Source of the DNA: CAYYYA01 sp964517065 | GTDB taxonomy: Bacteria > Patescibacteriota > Patescibacteriia > UBA1558 > 2-01-FULL-52-15 | Assembly (NCBI GenBank): GCA_964517065.1 | Contig: CAZFBK010000002.1 | Coordinates: 1 to 64,000, forward strand | Direction of reading: 5' to 3' | Length of the DNA: 64,000 nt | Part shown: positions 1-7,454 of the stretch, one piece after another | How the letters are laid out: the number at the start of each line of letters is the position of its first letter | Numbering within the stretch: the first letter of the stretch is position 1 | The notes under the pieces: model-generated | Databases searched by the model: none | Told to the model about the DNA's origin: nothing | The model's input: only the letters and a program-made list of their open reading frames with translations | Made by a program: the position numbers and the translations under genes

Positions 1-65
1 GGCTCGGTCAGATAATAGACATAACGTTTTTGCATCTTGTCATTGACGGTGATTTTCTTCTTCAT
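1..65 (-). CDS. N-terminal fragment of an unidentified protein, cut by the left edge
   Basis: Reading leftward from an ATG at 65-63, an open frame of 21 codons (begins MKKKITVNDKMQK) runs off the window. It starts 4 bases after the stop codon of the mutY-type gene, so the two are probably co-transcribed. The start has no SD motif, as for most leftward genes here. Too little is visible to name a family. Confidence 0.5.
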   Translation of the reverse strand, partial: MKKKITVNDKMQKRYVYYLTE

Positions 66-69
66 ACTG

Positions 70-879
70 TTATTGTAGCACTGCTCTCCCTCGACGCACG
101 ATAATAAAACCCTCTTTGGCTAGCTGGCTGAAAACCGCTTCTACCTCCTCTCGTCGCTCCGGAAATAACTTTTCTACTTGTTGCAGAGTAATGGAGGTTT
201 GAAATTTTAATAATTTAAGAATTTCTCCCCTCATCTGTCGCCGAGAACCTGCAAACTTACTTTGCTTGGAATAATGTTTACTTTTCCTATTCGGATTCTC
301 CACTTGCTTCGCCAGATATGAGCCATAGTCCATCAAAGCCCAGTACCATTCACGGGGATTTTTTTTATCTAAAGTTTTTTCGATAGTGGGGCGTAATTCG
401 TAATCCGTAATACCCGTCTTGCCAGCAAAAAAGTGATAGAGATATACTCTGCGGATATTCGTTTCAATAAAGACTACCGGCAGATTAAAAGCAAAAGCGC
501 AAATTGATCTGGCGGTAGCAGGCCCAATCCCTGGAAAGGTTTCTAAAATTTCAGGATCCTTTGGCAGTTTACCTTTATATTCACTAACTACTTTTTCAGC
601 TATTTTCTTCAGAGCTAAAGCGCGGCGGTTGTACCCTAATCCTTGCCAGCTTTTGATGACATCTGCCGTTGAAGCAGAAGCCAGAGATTTCCAGGTAGGA
701 AATTTCTTCAGCCACTCGGGATATTTGATCAGAACACGGGAAACCTGCGTCTGCTGCAGCATGATTTCTGACACCACGATACGGTAAGGATTGGCAGTAT
801 GACGCCACGGCAGATCACGCCCGTTAGTCTGATAATAATTCTTTACAATGGCTTGAAATTTGGTGGCTGTCATAATCAT
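70..879 (-). CDS. mutY: MutY-type A/G-specific adenine glycosylase (HhH-GPD)
   Basis: A base-excision repair glycosylase of the HhH-GPD superfamily, expected to remove adenine mispaired with oxidised guanine. The sequence shows SEIMLQQTQV, with the catalytic Glu region typical of MutY, the helix-hairpin-helix FPGIGPATA, and IETNIRRV where classical MutY has the catalytic Asp (D-x-N-V-x-R-V). No C-terminal four-Cys FeS motif is visible, and at about 269 aa the NUDIX-like C-terminal domain is missing. I chose the start at 879 (MIMTATKF; 873 is equally possible). The longer frame to 1044 would overlap the divergent gene at 924 and adds Cys-rich sequence unlike the family. The function is sound at family level; substrate specificity is inferred. 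Confidence 0.8.
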   Translation of the reverse strand: MIMTATKFQAIVKNYYQTNGRDLPWRHTANPYRIVVSEIMLQQTQVSRVLIKYPEWLKKFPTWKSLASASTADVIKSWQGLGYNRRALALKKIAEKVVSEYKGKLPKDPEILETFPGIGPATARSICAFAFNLPVVFIETNIRRVYLYHFFAGKTGITDYELRPTIEKTLDKKNPREWYWALMDYGSYLAKQVENPNRKSKHYSKQSKFAGSRRQMRGEILKLLKFQTSITLQQVEKLFPERREEVEAVFSQLAKEGFIIVRRGRAVLQ

Positions 880-923
880 ATGATACCATAGTAGAAACCC
901 TAACCAGTTCTTTGGGAGGAAGA

Positions 924-1127
924 ATGAAGAAGCTCGACACTTCGGACCATTGTGATTGTGACTGCCATACGAAGCCACAAGCAAAGCACCACACGATCTG
1001 TTGTTATGAGTGCAGCACCTGCAAAGGCAGAATCCGACGGGCACTGTTTGTGCAACATTTGCAGAAACACAAAACTCACATCGAACTTAGACTTCGAGAC
1101 TTGGCACAGCCTCGTCGTGGTCGCTAA
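924..1127 (+). CDS. Small Cys/His-rich putative zinc-binding protein
   Basis: A 67-residue protein with closely spaced Cys and His (CDCDCH near residue 10, then CCYECSTC near 30), which suggests a small zinc ribbon, followed by a basic C-terminus rich in Arg, His and Gln. I do not recognise the family. The ATG at 924 is chosen because GGGAGGAAGA sits just upstream, a strong SD that neighbouring core genes lack. It is divergent from mutY, convergent with pgeF, and followed by two hairpins forming a terminator. SD use, terminator and composition match the 37-44 kb island genes, so it may belong to the same accessory class. Confidence 0.6.
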   Translation: MKKLDTSDHCDCDCHTKPQAKHHTICCYECSTCKGRIRRALFVQHLQKHKTHIELRLRDLAQPRRGR

Positions 1128-1203
1128 TCAATACCCAAGAGATTTTTGGATTAGCGACCTAAGCACTGCACCCGTTCATCGTGAGCGGGTGTTACTTTTT
1201 CAA
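1119..1203 (+). terminator. Tandem hairpins ending in a U-run
   Basis: A perfect 11-bp stem (GGTCGCTAATC at 1119-1129 with GATTAGCGACC at 1149-1159) overlaps the stop codon of the zinc-protein gene. A second stem (CACCCG at 1169-1174 with CGGGTG at 1186-1191) is followed by a T-rich stretch. The second reads as an intrinsic terminator for the rightward gene and overlaps the 3' end of the convergent pgeF. Confidence 0.75.
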
Positions 1204-1944
1204 ACTAATCACCGAAATCATCGCTTCTAATACTGGAGCGTCTCGCCTACGGGAAAAATAGTTCTCCTGCTGACAATAGGTACAATCAGGATTAATCTCA
1301 ATATGTTCAGCGCTAATTCCCTTGGCCACTAATTGTTCTTTCACAATTCCCTTGAGATCAACGTGAATCAAGCCGTCTGCATCAGGCTGAATATATTCCG
1401 CAAATTGTTGATTGGCTGCCGCGTAGCCGGCAAATTTCTCTGCCACCTCCGGCTTAACGGTGAAATGACAAGCACCAATACCTACTCCGATACCGACCAG
1501 AATATCTGTTGATTTAGAATTAAACTGTGTCACCAGTTGATCGATCATTTCAGCGGCAATATTGGCATAGACTCCGCGCCAGCCGGCATGAGCTAAACCT
1601 ATACCATTCAATCTTGGATCGTAGAAATATAATGGAAGACAATCCGCTACTGCTGCTAACAGTGATAATCCTCGTGAAGTTGTTATCAGACCATCGGCTC
1701 CTGTGATAAATGTTCCTTTGACCGACTCATCAACAACTGTCACCGTCTTACCATGTACATTTTCACTGCGTACCCATGACTCTCCGTCCAACCCCAGAGA
1801 AACCAAAAAGCGAGCGCGATTGTGCTCGCCAGTTGGATTCGCTTCGAACAGCTTCATATTGCCATCGCTTCGTCGGGACAGATTAACGACGAGATCAGGA
1901 TATGTTTTGAATAGATTGAACATCTGGAAGTATATATCATCCAC
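1192..1944 (-). CDS. pgeF: Laccase-domain peptidoglycan editing factor / polyphenol oxidase family (PgeF/YfiH)
   Basis: A copper/zinc-site protein of the YfiH/PgeF family. In E. coli this family prevents incorporation of wrong residues in muropeptides; other members act as purine nucleoside phosphorylases. Visible motifs are ADCLPLYF, HAGWRG, the GIGACHF segment with Cys and His ligands, and the closing C-x-Q-x-E-N-Y-x-S-R-R-R-D. The length (about 250 aa) is normal. The GTG at 1944 has an SD-like AAAGGAGGGG supplied by the upstream palindromic repeat; ATG 1923 (MFNLFKTYP) is a plausible alternative and gives 243 aa. Stand-alone; its 3' end is convergent with the small zinc-protein gene. Confidence 0.88.
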   Translation of the reverse strand: MDDIYFQMFNLFKTYPDLVVNLSRRSDGNMKLFEANPTGEHNRARFLVSLGLDGESWVRSENVHGKTVTVVDESVKGTFITGADGLITTSRGLSLLAAVADCLPLYFYDPRLNGIGLAHAGWRGVYANIAAEMIDQLVTQFNSKSTDILVGIGVGIGACHFTVKPEVAEKFAGYAAANQQFAEYIQPDADGLIHVDLKGIVKEQLVAKGISAEHIEINPDCTYCQQENYFSRRRDAPVLEAMISVISLKK

Positions 1945-1950
1945 CCCTCA

Positions 1951-1984
1951 CCCCTCCTTTGAAAGGAGGGGATTCAGGGGAGGA
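1951..1984. repeat. Dispersed CCCCTCCTT palindrome, copy 1
   Basis: A perfect palindrome of 10-bp arms (CCCCTCCTTT/AAAGGAGGGG, 1951-1971), then ATTCAGGGGAGG. The same layout (hairpin, 3-5 bases, GGGGAGG) recurs at 23453 and 44095. On the minus strand it places AAGGAGG 7 bases before the possible GTG start of pgeF. Confidence 0.7.
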
Positions 1985-1987
1985 TTA

Positions 1988-2116
1988 TTACATATGTGTC
2001 CGACGTACAATCTGCTGTTTGACGACCTTATTAGTATTTGGTCGGCTCTTGAAAGATGATGGCGTACGGTAGCCAGTTTTATTGCTTTTACCTTTGGTTC
2101 TTGAGTTGTTTTTCAT
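1988..2116 (-). CDS. Small basic protein, 42 aa
   Basis: A short open frame from ATG 2116 to TAA 1988 encodes 42 residues with about 12 Lys/Arg and no acidic residues (begins MKNNSRTKGKSNK, ends IVRRTHM). The composition resembles small ribosome- or nucleic-acid-associated proteins, but I do not recognise the family. It lies between sodA and pgeF on the same strand. There is no SD, which is usual for core genes in this window. The bias toward basic residues makes a chance frame less likely, but with so short an ORF this stays tentative. Confidence 0.45.
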   Translation of the reverse strand: MKNNSRTKGKSNKTGYRTPSSFKSRPNTNKVVKQQIVRRTHM

Positions 2117-2180
2117 AATTTGTAGTTTAGTAGCTTGGTAGCCATGTAGGTGAGATGTTCTACTGCCTACATGCCTACGT
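2117..2180. repeat. Intergenic themed hairpin (gtagtttagtag / ctactgcctac)
   Basis: The sequence between the small basic ORF and sodA consists of imperfect GTAG/TTGGTAG units followed by their complements (CTACTGCCTAC, CTACATGCCTAC), able to form a long imperfect hairpin. It belongs to the same theme as the gaps at 26384, 29862, 31476 and 59803. Confidence 0.55.
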
Positions 2181-2182
2181 GC

Positions 2183-2788
2183 TTAATTTTTATAATTGCT
2201 CTCCACTTTCTCCCAGTTCACCACGCTCCACCAAGCCGTAATATAATCTGGACGCTTGTTCTGATATTTCAGATAGTAAGCATGTTCCCAGACATCAAGC
2301 CCAAGTATCGGCTTCAAACCTTGAGACAGTGGATTATCTTGGTTAGGTGTACTTACAACTGACAACTTGCCGGTAGAATCCTTCACCAGCCAAGCCCAGC
2401 CACTGCCGAACTGTGTGGTTGCAGCTTTGTTGAATGCTTCCTGAAAAGCCTGAAAATCACCAAAGGTGCTATCAATAGCGGTCGCCAAATCTCCTAATCC
2501 CAGACCGGATCCAGCCGGCTTCATAATCTCCCAGAACATGGAATGATTCCAATGTCCGCCACCGTGATTACGAATCGCGGGACGAATATCTTCTGGAACC
2601 GACTGCAGGTTTGCTAAGAGCCAGTCCAGAGGCTTATCATCCAGCTCCGGATGCAGAGCTAATGCTTCATTCAGCTTGGTGACATAGGTCTGATGATGCT
2701 TCGTATGGTGAATCTCCATCGTTTGAGCGTCAATGAAAGGCTCAAGCGCGTTATAGGCATAGGGTAAACTGGGTAATTCGTATTTCAT
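2183..2788 (-). CDS. sodA: Superoxide dismutase, Mn/Fe family (Mn-type signature)
   Basis: Catalyses dismutation of superoxide to O2 and H2O2 in the cytoplasm. The 201-aa length is typical. Metal ligands are visible: His27 in EIHHTKHH, His in GGGHWNHSMFW, and Asp and His in DVWEHAYYLKYQNKRPDY. The GGHWNH sequence and the Gln in STPNQDNPL follow the Mn-type pattern rather than the Fe-type Q-x-W-N-H. The start at 2788 directly gives the family N-terminus (MKYELPSLPYAYNALEP). No SD is visible. Flanked by a themed hairpin downstream and the DUF2207 pair upstream. Confidence 0.95.
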   Translation of the reverse strand: MKYELPSLPYAYNALEPFIDAQTMEIHHTKHHQTYVTKLNEALALHPELDDKPLDWLLANLQSVPEDIRPAIRNHGGGHWNHSMFWEIMKPAGSGLGLGDLATAIDSTFGDFQAFQEAFNKAATTQFGSGWAWLVKDSTGKLSVVSTPNQDNPLSQGLKPILGLDVWEHAYYLKYQNKRPDYITAWWSVVNWEKVESNYKN

Positions 2789-2847
2789 GTCAGTAAATTA
2801 TATATTAGTACCTTTAAAATACCTTATTTCCGGCAAATAGAAAAGGG

Positions 2848-3903
2848 TTACTGGAGTAGTGCGGATAGTTCCTCCAGCTGTCGCGCTAATTTATCAGATT
2901 TGAGACTTGACTCAGGACTCGAGTACCAGACAGGCGTCAGTAAACTAATTGTTTTGAACTTCTCGGCCCACTCTGTTTCTACTCCCAGTGCTAAAGCATA
3001 AGGCAACAACGTTTCAAAAATTTGATCCTTACTTTCATCATCGGGGTAAAATCCTAAACGACCTTTCTCAGCGACCTGCAAATACTGTTTTAGACCCAGT
3101 ATGTACTCTTTCATTATTTTACCTTTGGACTGATAGATCGTAGACTTCCACATCAGTAGTAAAACAATAATGACACTAACAAATAAACTGAGATAAAACC
3201 CGGCGAAAGGGTATCCTCGATCACCGTAGAGCAACCCAACGATCAAATAGATGACTAATGTTGCAGCCAAACCAACAAGGCCTCTACCGAGCATGCGTAA
3301 TTCTGAATTATCCAAGAGATAGCCACGCTCTGACAACGAATACACCAACACATTTTTACTTGAACGCAAACGATTGGTCAGGACATTTTTTAATTGATCC
3401 AGAGTGACTTTCGAAACTTCAAAGTTGTAATCAGTCAGATCAGGCTCGAGCCAACCGAACCCCACTGCAAATTCACGTAATGATGATCGTAACTTGTGCC
3501 AAACACCTTTCGGCTTTTTTTTCAATCGTTCATCCAGTGGCAAAACGCTTGTCGAAATATTCTTCATCAAATCCTGACGAAAACCGGGACTCAGCTCTGA
3601 AAAAGATTTCAAACGCTCAAAGGTATAGGTTACCCTATCAGGTAACGCCGGCGCGATTTCTTTGAGTCGAACTATCTGAATATATCCGAGACGTGCCAAC
3701 TCAACGATCTCACCTATGATACCGGCGTTGGTCACTTTACCGTGCATGATGACTGAAACCTCCACCGGAGACAGATCCGCAGGTGGTTCGTATTGCGGTA
3801 TGACTGTGCCTCGGCCTCGTGGTCCGTTGCCTCGTATCTGTCGCCAGATTACGCCCAATATCAAAATAAATATTGGCATGACAGCTACAATAAAATTTCT
3901 CAT
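2848..3903 (-). CDS. DUF2207-family membrane protein, N-terminally reduced paralogue
   Basis: A 351-aa protein matching the C-terminal half of its upstream neighbour at 3997-5847. It opens with a transmembrane helix (about residues 5-20), then RGRGTVIPQYEPP, equivalent to RARGVAVPQYEP in the neighbour, then ELARLGYIQI, two central membrane segments near residues 210-255, and the final E-x-x-x-LLPYALALGVETEWAEKF block. The exported N-terminal beta-domain of DUF2207 proteins and the Gly-rich tail are both absent. Function is unknown; DUF2207 proteins are predicted membrane proteins, often in CPR genomes. It looks like a tandem duplicate that lost its ectodomain. Confidence 0.8.
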   Translation of the reverse strand: MRNFIVAVMPIFILILGVIWRQIRGNGPRGRGTVIPQYEPPADLSPVEVSVIMHGKVTNAGIIGEIVELARLGYIQIVRLKEIAPALPDRVTYTFERLKSFSELSPGFRQDLMKNISTSVLPLDERLKKKPKGVWHKLRSSLREFAVGFGWLEPDLTDYNFEVSKVTLDQLKNVLTNRLRSSKNVLVYSLSERGYLLDNSELRMLGRGLVGLAATLVIYLIVGLLYGDRGYPFAGFYLSLFVSVIIVLLLMWKSTIYQSKGKIMKEYILGLKQYLQVAEKGRLGFYPDDESKDQIFETLLPYALALGVETEWAEKFKTISLLTPVWYSSPESSLKSDKLARQLEELSALLQ

Positions 3904-3939
3904 AGATTAGGCTTCACGATCTTTATCTTAAATTTTGAC

Positions 3940-3972
3940 TTTTCCGCCTCGGCTTCGCTACGGCGAGACGGG
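3940..3972. repeat. 33-bp dispersed repeat (inverted copy at 51624)
   Basis: The 33 bases starting TTTTCCGCCTCGGC occur again, exactly and inverted, at 51624-51656, about 47 kb away. Each copy can fold on itself (CCGTCTCGCC opposite GCCGAGGCGG). Flanks here are TTTTGACTTTT-type low-complexity sequence. It lies in the gap between the two DUF2207 genes. Confidence 0.85.
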
Positions 3973-3996
3973 TGACTTTTTAGTTTTGACTTTTCA

Positions 3997-5847
3997 CTAC
4001 CAGCTTCCTCCTCCGCCTCCACCGCCACCACCGCCAGATGAGCCGCCTCCACCGCCACCACTGGTACCACCCAAAGATGAGCTCGAGGCAAATGATGAAG
4101 AAAAGTTATGCAAACTATGTGATAACACTACAGCGTTAAATGCCCCACCACTACTATCAGAATACCAATTTGGTTGGGAGAGGCTGAGATTTTTGAACTG
4201 TTCTGCCCATTGTTTCTCCACTCCTAGGGCAATGGCGTAGGGCAATAATTTCTCAAAGGTCGCTGAATTCTTCTCTGGAGCATTATGAAATGCCAGACGA
4301 TCTTTCTCAGCTACTTCCAGATACATCTTTAATCCCCGTAGATACTGACGAGCTTCGATACCTTTTTTACTTAATGTTGACCTAAGGGCGACAAAAATAA
4401 GAATAATAGCCAAGGAAAACATCAGGCTATATTGAAAAAACGGTATATCGGTCAAAAAGATATTGGCTACTGCGAAACCGATAACAAAAACTAATATTAA
4501 AGGAGCAAACCACCTAATCGATTTACTATCAAAGTAACCCCTGGTTATTAACTGCTCGCGGGGTTCTAACATTAAAAGATTTATATTTTTTTTGACAAAA
4601 AAGCTATCTTCTATCTCACTCAACGTTATTTTGCTTCGTAGTCCTTCAACTGGCTCGTTCAAAGGGAGTACTTCTTTACGTGGTAATCTGCTAACTTTGG
4701 AAATTAGACCGATAAACCCGCCCAAGCTCAGGCTCGAAAGATTTTGCTCTAACCATGATCGTTCGGCAAATAATGTCTCTAATAATGAACGGCGAAAACC
4801 TAAAGGCAGATCTGAGAACTCTTTCAGTCGTTCCAAAGTAAACTCGTCTTTATCTGGTGCGAACTGAATTACCTTTTTGCTGTAAACAATTTTCAAATAT
4901 CCAGTACGGGCTGCTTCAATTAATTCAGCTACTAATGATTTATTTGACATCGAACCGCTATACATAATTCCAGTTTCACACGGTGTCAAATCAATTAATG
5001 GTTCATATTGAGGAACAGCAACTCCTCGTGCCCTTGGACCTCGACCGCGGAATAACCACCAAGCTAACATGGCTATCAGCGTCACGAATGGCAGTGCTAT
5101 TGCCAGGCTATTTTTTTGCAGTGAATCGAGTGAAATCAAATCATTAAAACCAGTACCAGCCTCGACCGCTACAATAGTTGTTATGCCTTTAGGCCAACCA
5201 AAGGCCACAGTCAATCCCTCACCTGCTGCTAATGAACTTTGAGCAAATACTGCCGACTGTGCTGATCCAACATTGGCGCTTTCTAAAGCAGCCTGCTGAC
5301 ATTGTGTCTTGCTACCCGACGGTCCAGCATAGCAATACACCGACAAAGAGCTTGAAGGTTGAGCAGATGGTAAAGAAATATGAGTACTGGCTTGCTGGAT
5401 CGGTACCTGCCACTCATTACCCGTGACGTTCCAATACAGCTCATCATGATCCGTGAATGAACCTAAAGCATTTTGAACCCGATAACTGAGACGATAGACT
5501 TTTGTGCCAGTGATAAAGTGATTAGCGTCGCCGATCTTTATCTCCAGCTGACCGGATGATTTCGAAAGTGTGAACGGCTGAGACTGTCCTTGATCATCTG
5601 CCACAGAGATTTGATCAATTACCAGCCTAGGATTGACACCGGCGGAATCGAGATATATATCGCGAAAAATTCCGTGGCGTTGTAAATCGCCAAAGTCATA
5701 ACGTATTGTTTCTTGAACCAAAATAGAACCATCAGTCTGGATCTGAATATCTGAATTAAAACTACTAATCGACTCTGCTTTGACCGTACTAACAAATAAT
5801 AAACTTGCTCCACTAAATAACAGTGCAAATAATAGCTTTTTCAACAT
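3997..5847 (-). CDS. DUF2207 domain-containing exported membrane protein
   Basis: A 616-aa protein with an N-terminal signal peptide (MLKKLLFALLFSGASLLFVSTVKA), then the DUF2207 ectodomain (SISSFNSDIQI...RYDFGDLQRHGIFRDI), a transmembrane helix near residues 245-265, RARGVAVPQYEP, and two further membrane segments near 445-490. The C-terminus is an extreme Gly/Ser-rich tail (runs of 6 and 10 Gly, ending SW), a typical DUF2207 feature. Domain order is extracellular N-part, then a cytoplasmic or membrane C-part. Function is unknown. It is upstream of and paralogous to the shorter gene at 2848-3903, and probably in one transcript with it. Confidence 0.88.
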   Translation of the reverse strand: MLKKLLFALLFSGASLLFVSTVKAESISSFNSDIQIQTDGSILVQETIRYDFGDLQRHGIFRDIYLDSAGVNPRLVIDQISVADDQGQSQPFTLSKSSGQLEIKIGDANHFITGTKVYRLSYRVQNALGSFTDHDELYWNVTGNEWQVPIQQASTHISLPSAQPSSSLSVYCYAGPSGSKTQCQQAALESANVGSAQSAVFAQSSLAAGEGLTVAFGWPKGITTIVAVEAGTGFNDLISLDSLQKNSLAIALPFVTLIAMLAWWLFRGRGPRARGVAVPQYEPLIDLTPCETGIMYSGSMSNKSLVAELIEAARTGYLKIVYSKKVIQFAPDKDEFTLERLKEFSDLPLGFRRSLLETLFAERSWLEQNLSSLSLGGFIGLISKVSRLPRKEVLPLNEPVEGLRSKITLSEIEDSFFVKKNINLLMLEPREQLITRGYFDSKSIRWFAPLILVFVIGFAVANIFLTDIPFFQYSLMFSLAIILIFVALRSTLSKKGIEARQYLRGLKMYLEVAEKDRLAFHNAPEKNSATFEKLLPYAIALGVEKQWAEQFKNLSLSQPNWYSDSSGGAFNAVVLSHSLHNFSSSFASSSSLGGTSGGGGGGSSGGGGGGGGGGSW

Positions 5848-5868
5848 ATGAGAGTTCTCCTGACTGAA

Positions 5869-6495
5869 TTAATTATTTGGTTCGAGTGGTGGATTTTTCT
5901 TCGGCACAGGAGTAATCTTCTCTGTTTTGGCACAAACTCCCTGCTGACAAGCAGCCACAAAATTGGTGGAAATTATCTTAGAAGGACATCCAGGCATAGG
6001 GCCACATTGTTCTTTAGTTGGACAATACTTCACTTGTTGTTGAGTAAAGTTTGCCCCGTTGACAGCTATCCAATTAGACTGGTTATAATCAATCGGATCA
6101 CACTGTCCAGCGTAGCAACAACCCCAACCAATCAACTGATTGACCAACTGACAGTCGCTATCAACTGAACAGGAAGTATTATAAGACAAATCCTGACACA
6201 GCCCTTGATTACAAAACTGACCTTTAGCACAATTAGCAGACTCGCGACAGCCATTGGGGTTAATGTCAGTTTTGGTTTCAGTATACGTTTTACCATCCGC
6301 CCGACAGGTTCGAGGAAAACTCTCAGTCACCGGATTGCCATTATCCTCGCAGGAAGTGAAATCAACCACCACGCCATTGGTAGCAGTTGGTACCACTGGT
6401 TTCGGAGCTAAGGCCTGCTGTATCGGTTTCCAGGCGACATAACCAAAAATACCGATAAACGCCAGACCAAGGAGAGCAATAACAAAAGCTTTCAT
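5869..6495 (-). CDS. Membrane-anchored Cys-rich extracellular protein
   Basis: 208 aa with one N-terminal hydrophobic helix (about residues 3-24) and no lipobox, so probably an uncleaved anchor or signal. The exported part holds about 18 Cys in small spaced clusters (for example CRESANCAKGQFCNQGLCQ, CSVDSDCQ, GCCYAGQCDP, CGPMPGCP), suggesting several disulfide-bonded modules. It ends in a Pro-rich stretch (KITPVPKKNPPLEP). Similar Cys-rich exported proteins occur in CPR bacteria, but I cannot assign a function. It lies just upstream of the DUF2207 pair on the same strand, with a 21-base gap. Confidence 0.65.
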   Translation of the reverse strand: MKAFVIALLGLAFIGIFGYVAWKPIQQALAPKPVVPTATNGVVVDFTSCEDNGNPVTESFPRTCRADGKTYTETKTDINPNGCRESANCAKGQFCNQGLCQDLSYNTSCSVDSDCQLVNQLIGWGCCYAGQCDPIDYNQSNWIAVNGANFTQQQVKYCPTKEQCGPMPGCPSKIISTNFVAACQQGVCAKTEKITPVPKKNPPLEPNN

Positions 6496-6589
6496 AAAAT
6501 AATATGATTAATACTGATAATACTATCATACAACCTTTCGTCTATCATTGCGACCCCGCCGACAAAAAGACTGTCCTTAGCCAACCTAA

Positions 6590-6622
6590 CCAAAAACACT
6601 CCCCAAAAAATGGAGAGTGTTT
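6590..6622 (-). terminator. Intrinsic terminator after the RRM gene
   Basis: An inverted repeat (AAACACTC at 6594-6601, GAGTGTTT at 6615-6622) with an A/T-rich loop. Read leftward, the stem is followed by TTTTTGG. It fits termination of the 6678-6971 RNA-binding protein gene. Confidence 0.65.
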
Positions 6623-6677
6623 CGAAATTTGAGATTTAGCTATATCTACCGAAGCAGATACAGGTTAGTGAACCAAA

Positions 6678-6971
6678 TTAATGATTCCAACCGCCGCGGT
6701 CATTACCACGAGCTGGACGATCAGTCATAGGCTTAGCTTCATCGACGCGGATCATACGGCCGTCTAGTTCCTTGCCGTTCCACATAGCGATTGCTGCTTG
6801 AGCCTCTTCTTCAGTAGCCATTTCCACGAAACCAAAACCTTTAGAACGACCAGTCATCTTATCCATGATGATGCTAGCAGATTCTACGTTTCCAGCTTGT
6901 GAAAAAGCTGCCTTCAGACTGTCATTGGTGGTGCTATAAGAAACGCCACCGATATACAACTTCTTTGCCAT
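6678..6971 (-). CDS. RRM-domain RNA-binding protein
   Basis: A 97-aa single RNA-recognition-motif protein like the cyanobacterial Rbp and bacterial RRM proteins linked to cold adaptation and RNA metabolism. RNP2 (LYIGGV, residues 5-10) and RNP1 (KGFGFVEM, near 44-51) are intact. The short C-terminal tail is Arg/Gly-rich (RPARGNDRGGWNH), common in this group. It has its own terminator and a 5' region of nearly 480 bases without genes, suggesting regulation through a structured leader. Target RNAs are unknown. Confidence 0.92.
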   Translation of the reverse strand: MAKKLYIGGVSYSTTNDSLKAAFSQAGNVESASIIMDKMTGRSKGFGFVEMATEEEAQAAIAMWNGKELDGRMIRVDEAKPMTDRPARGNDRGGWNH

Positions 6972-7450
6972 TATATACGTATACTTAACTAATTAAACGA
7001 TCTCGTAGAACGACCTTTCTTAGCTTTGGGCGAAAGAAGTTGAAACTTACTATTTACCTTCGAGCTAACGCGGCTTATTGTGAAATATGCCAGCATTATT
7101 TGGATCTACGACGAACTAGGGTAATCTACCATAAACTGCTAAAAATAGCAAGTCCCGCTCCAGCGGGAAAATTCTAAGCCCTAAATCCTAAGTTCTAAAC
7201 TCTCGTTCTACTGGTTTCTGCGAGAGACGCTCAGCGTCTCGAGCCGCTCTGGGCGAAGCAGTCTAGTCAATATATTGAGTAGCTTCTATAAGGAATCAAT
7301 TAGAGATTGCTTCGTCTCGAGTACGAGTCTCGCAATGATCAAATGGTATGGTTGAGATGTTATTTGGAGTTTGGAACTTATGATTTGTAGTTTCCTTCGG
7401 ATTTCGAGTTTCGTATTTCGGGTTTAGTAGCTTCGTAATATATTACGGTG
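6972..7450 (-). promoter_or_regulatory. Long non-coding leader/promoter region of the RRM gene
   Basis: No gene is seen in these 479 bases. Reading leftward there is a small hairpin (TCCCGCTGGAGCGGGA, near 7157-7172), then TTGCTA-17 bp-TAGATT, a plausible promoter, and about 130 bases of leader to the ATG. Further upstream are a GAGACGCTCAGCGTCTC palindrome (near 7226-7242) and low-complexity 'ttctaagccctaaatcctaagttctaa' type sequence. Promoter assignment is by eye only. Confidence 0.4.
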
Positions 7451-7454
7451 CTAC
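7427..7454. repeat. AT-core palindrome related to the one at 47822
   Basis: GTAGC-TT-CGTAATA facing TATTACG-GT-GCTAC: a 28-bp near-perfect palindrome with central CGTAATATATTACG. The same 14-bp centre, flanked by GTAGC/GCTAC, is at 47822-47861. It overlaps the last codons of the following leftward gene (stop at 7451). Confidence 0.7.

Noticed and set aside
880..1044. N-terminal extension of mutY to 1044
   Set aside because: It overlaps the SD-led divergent gene at 924 and encodes sequence unlike MutY.
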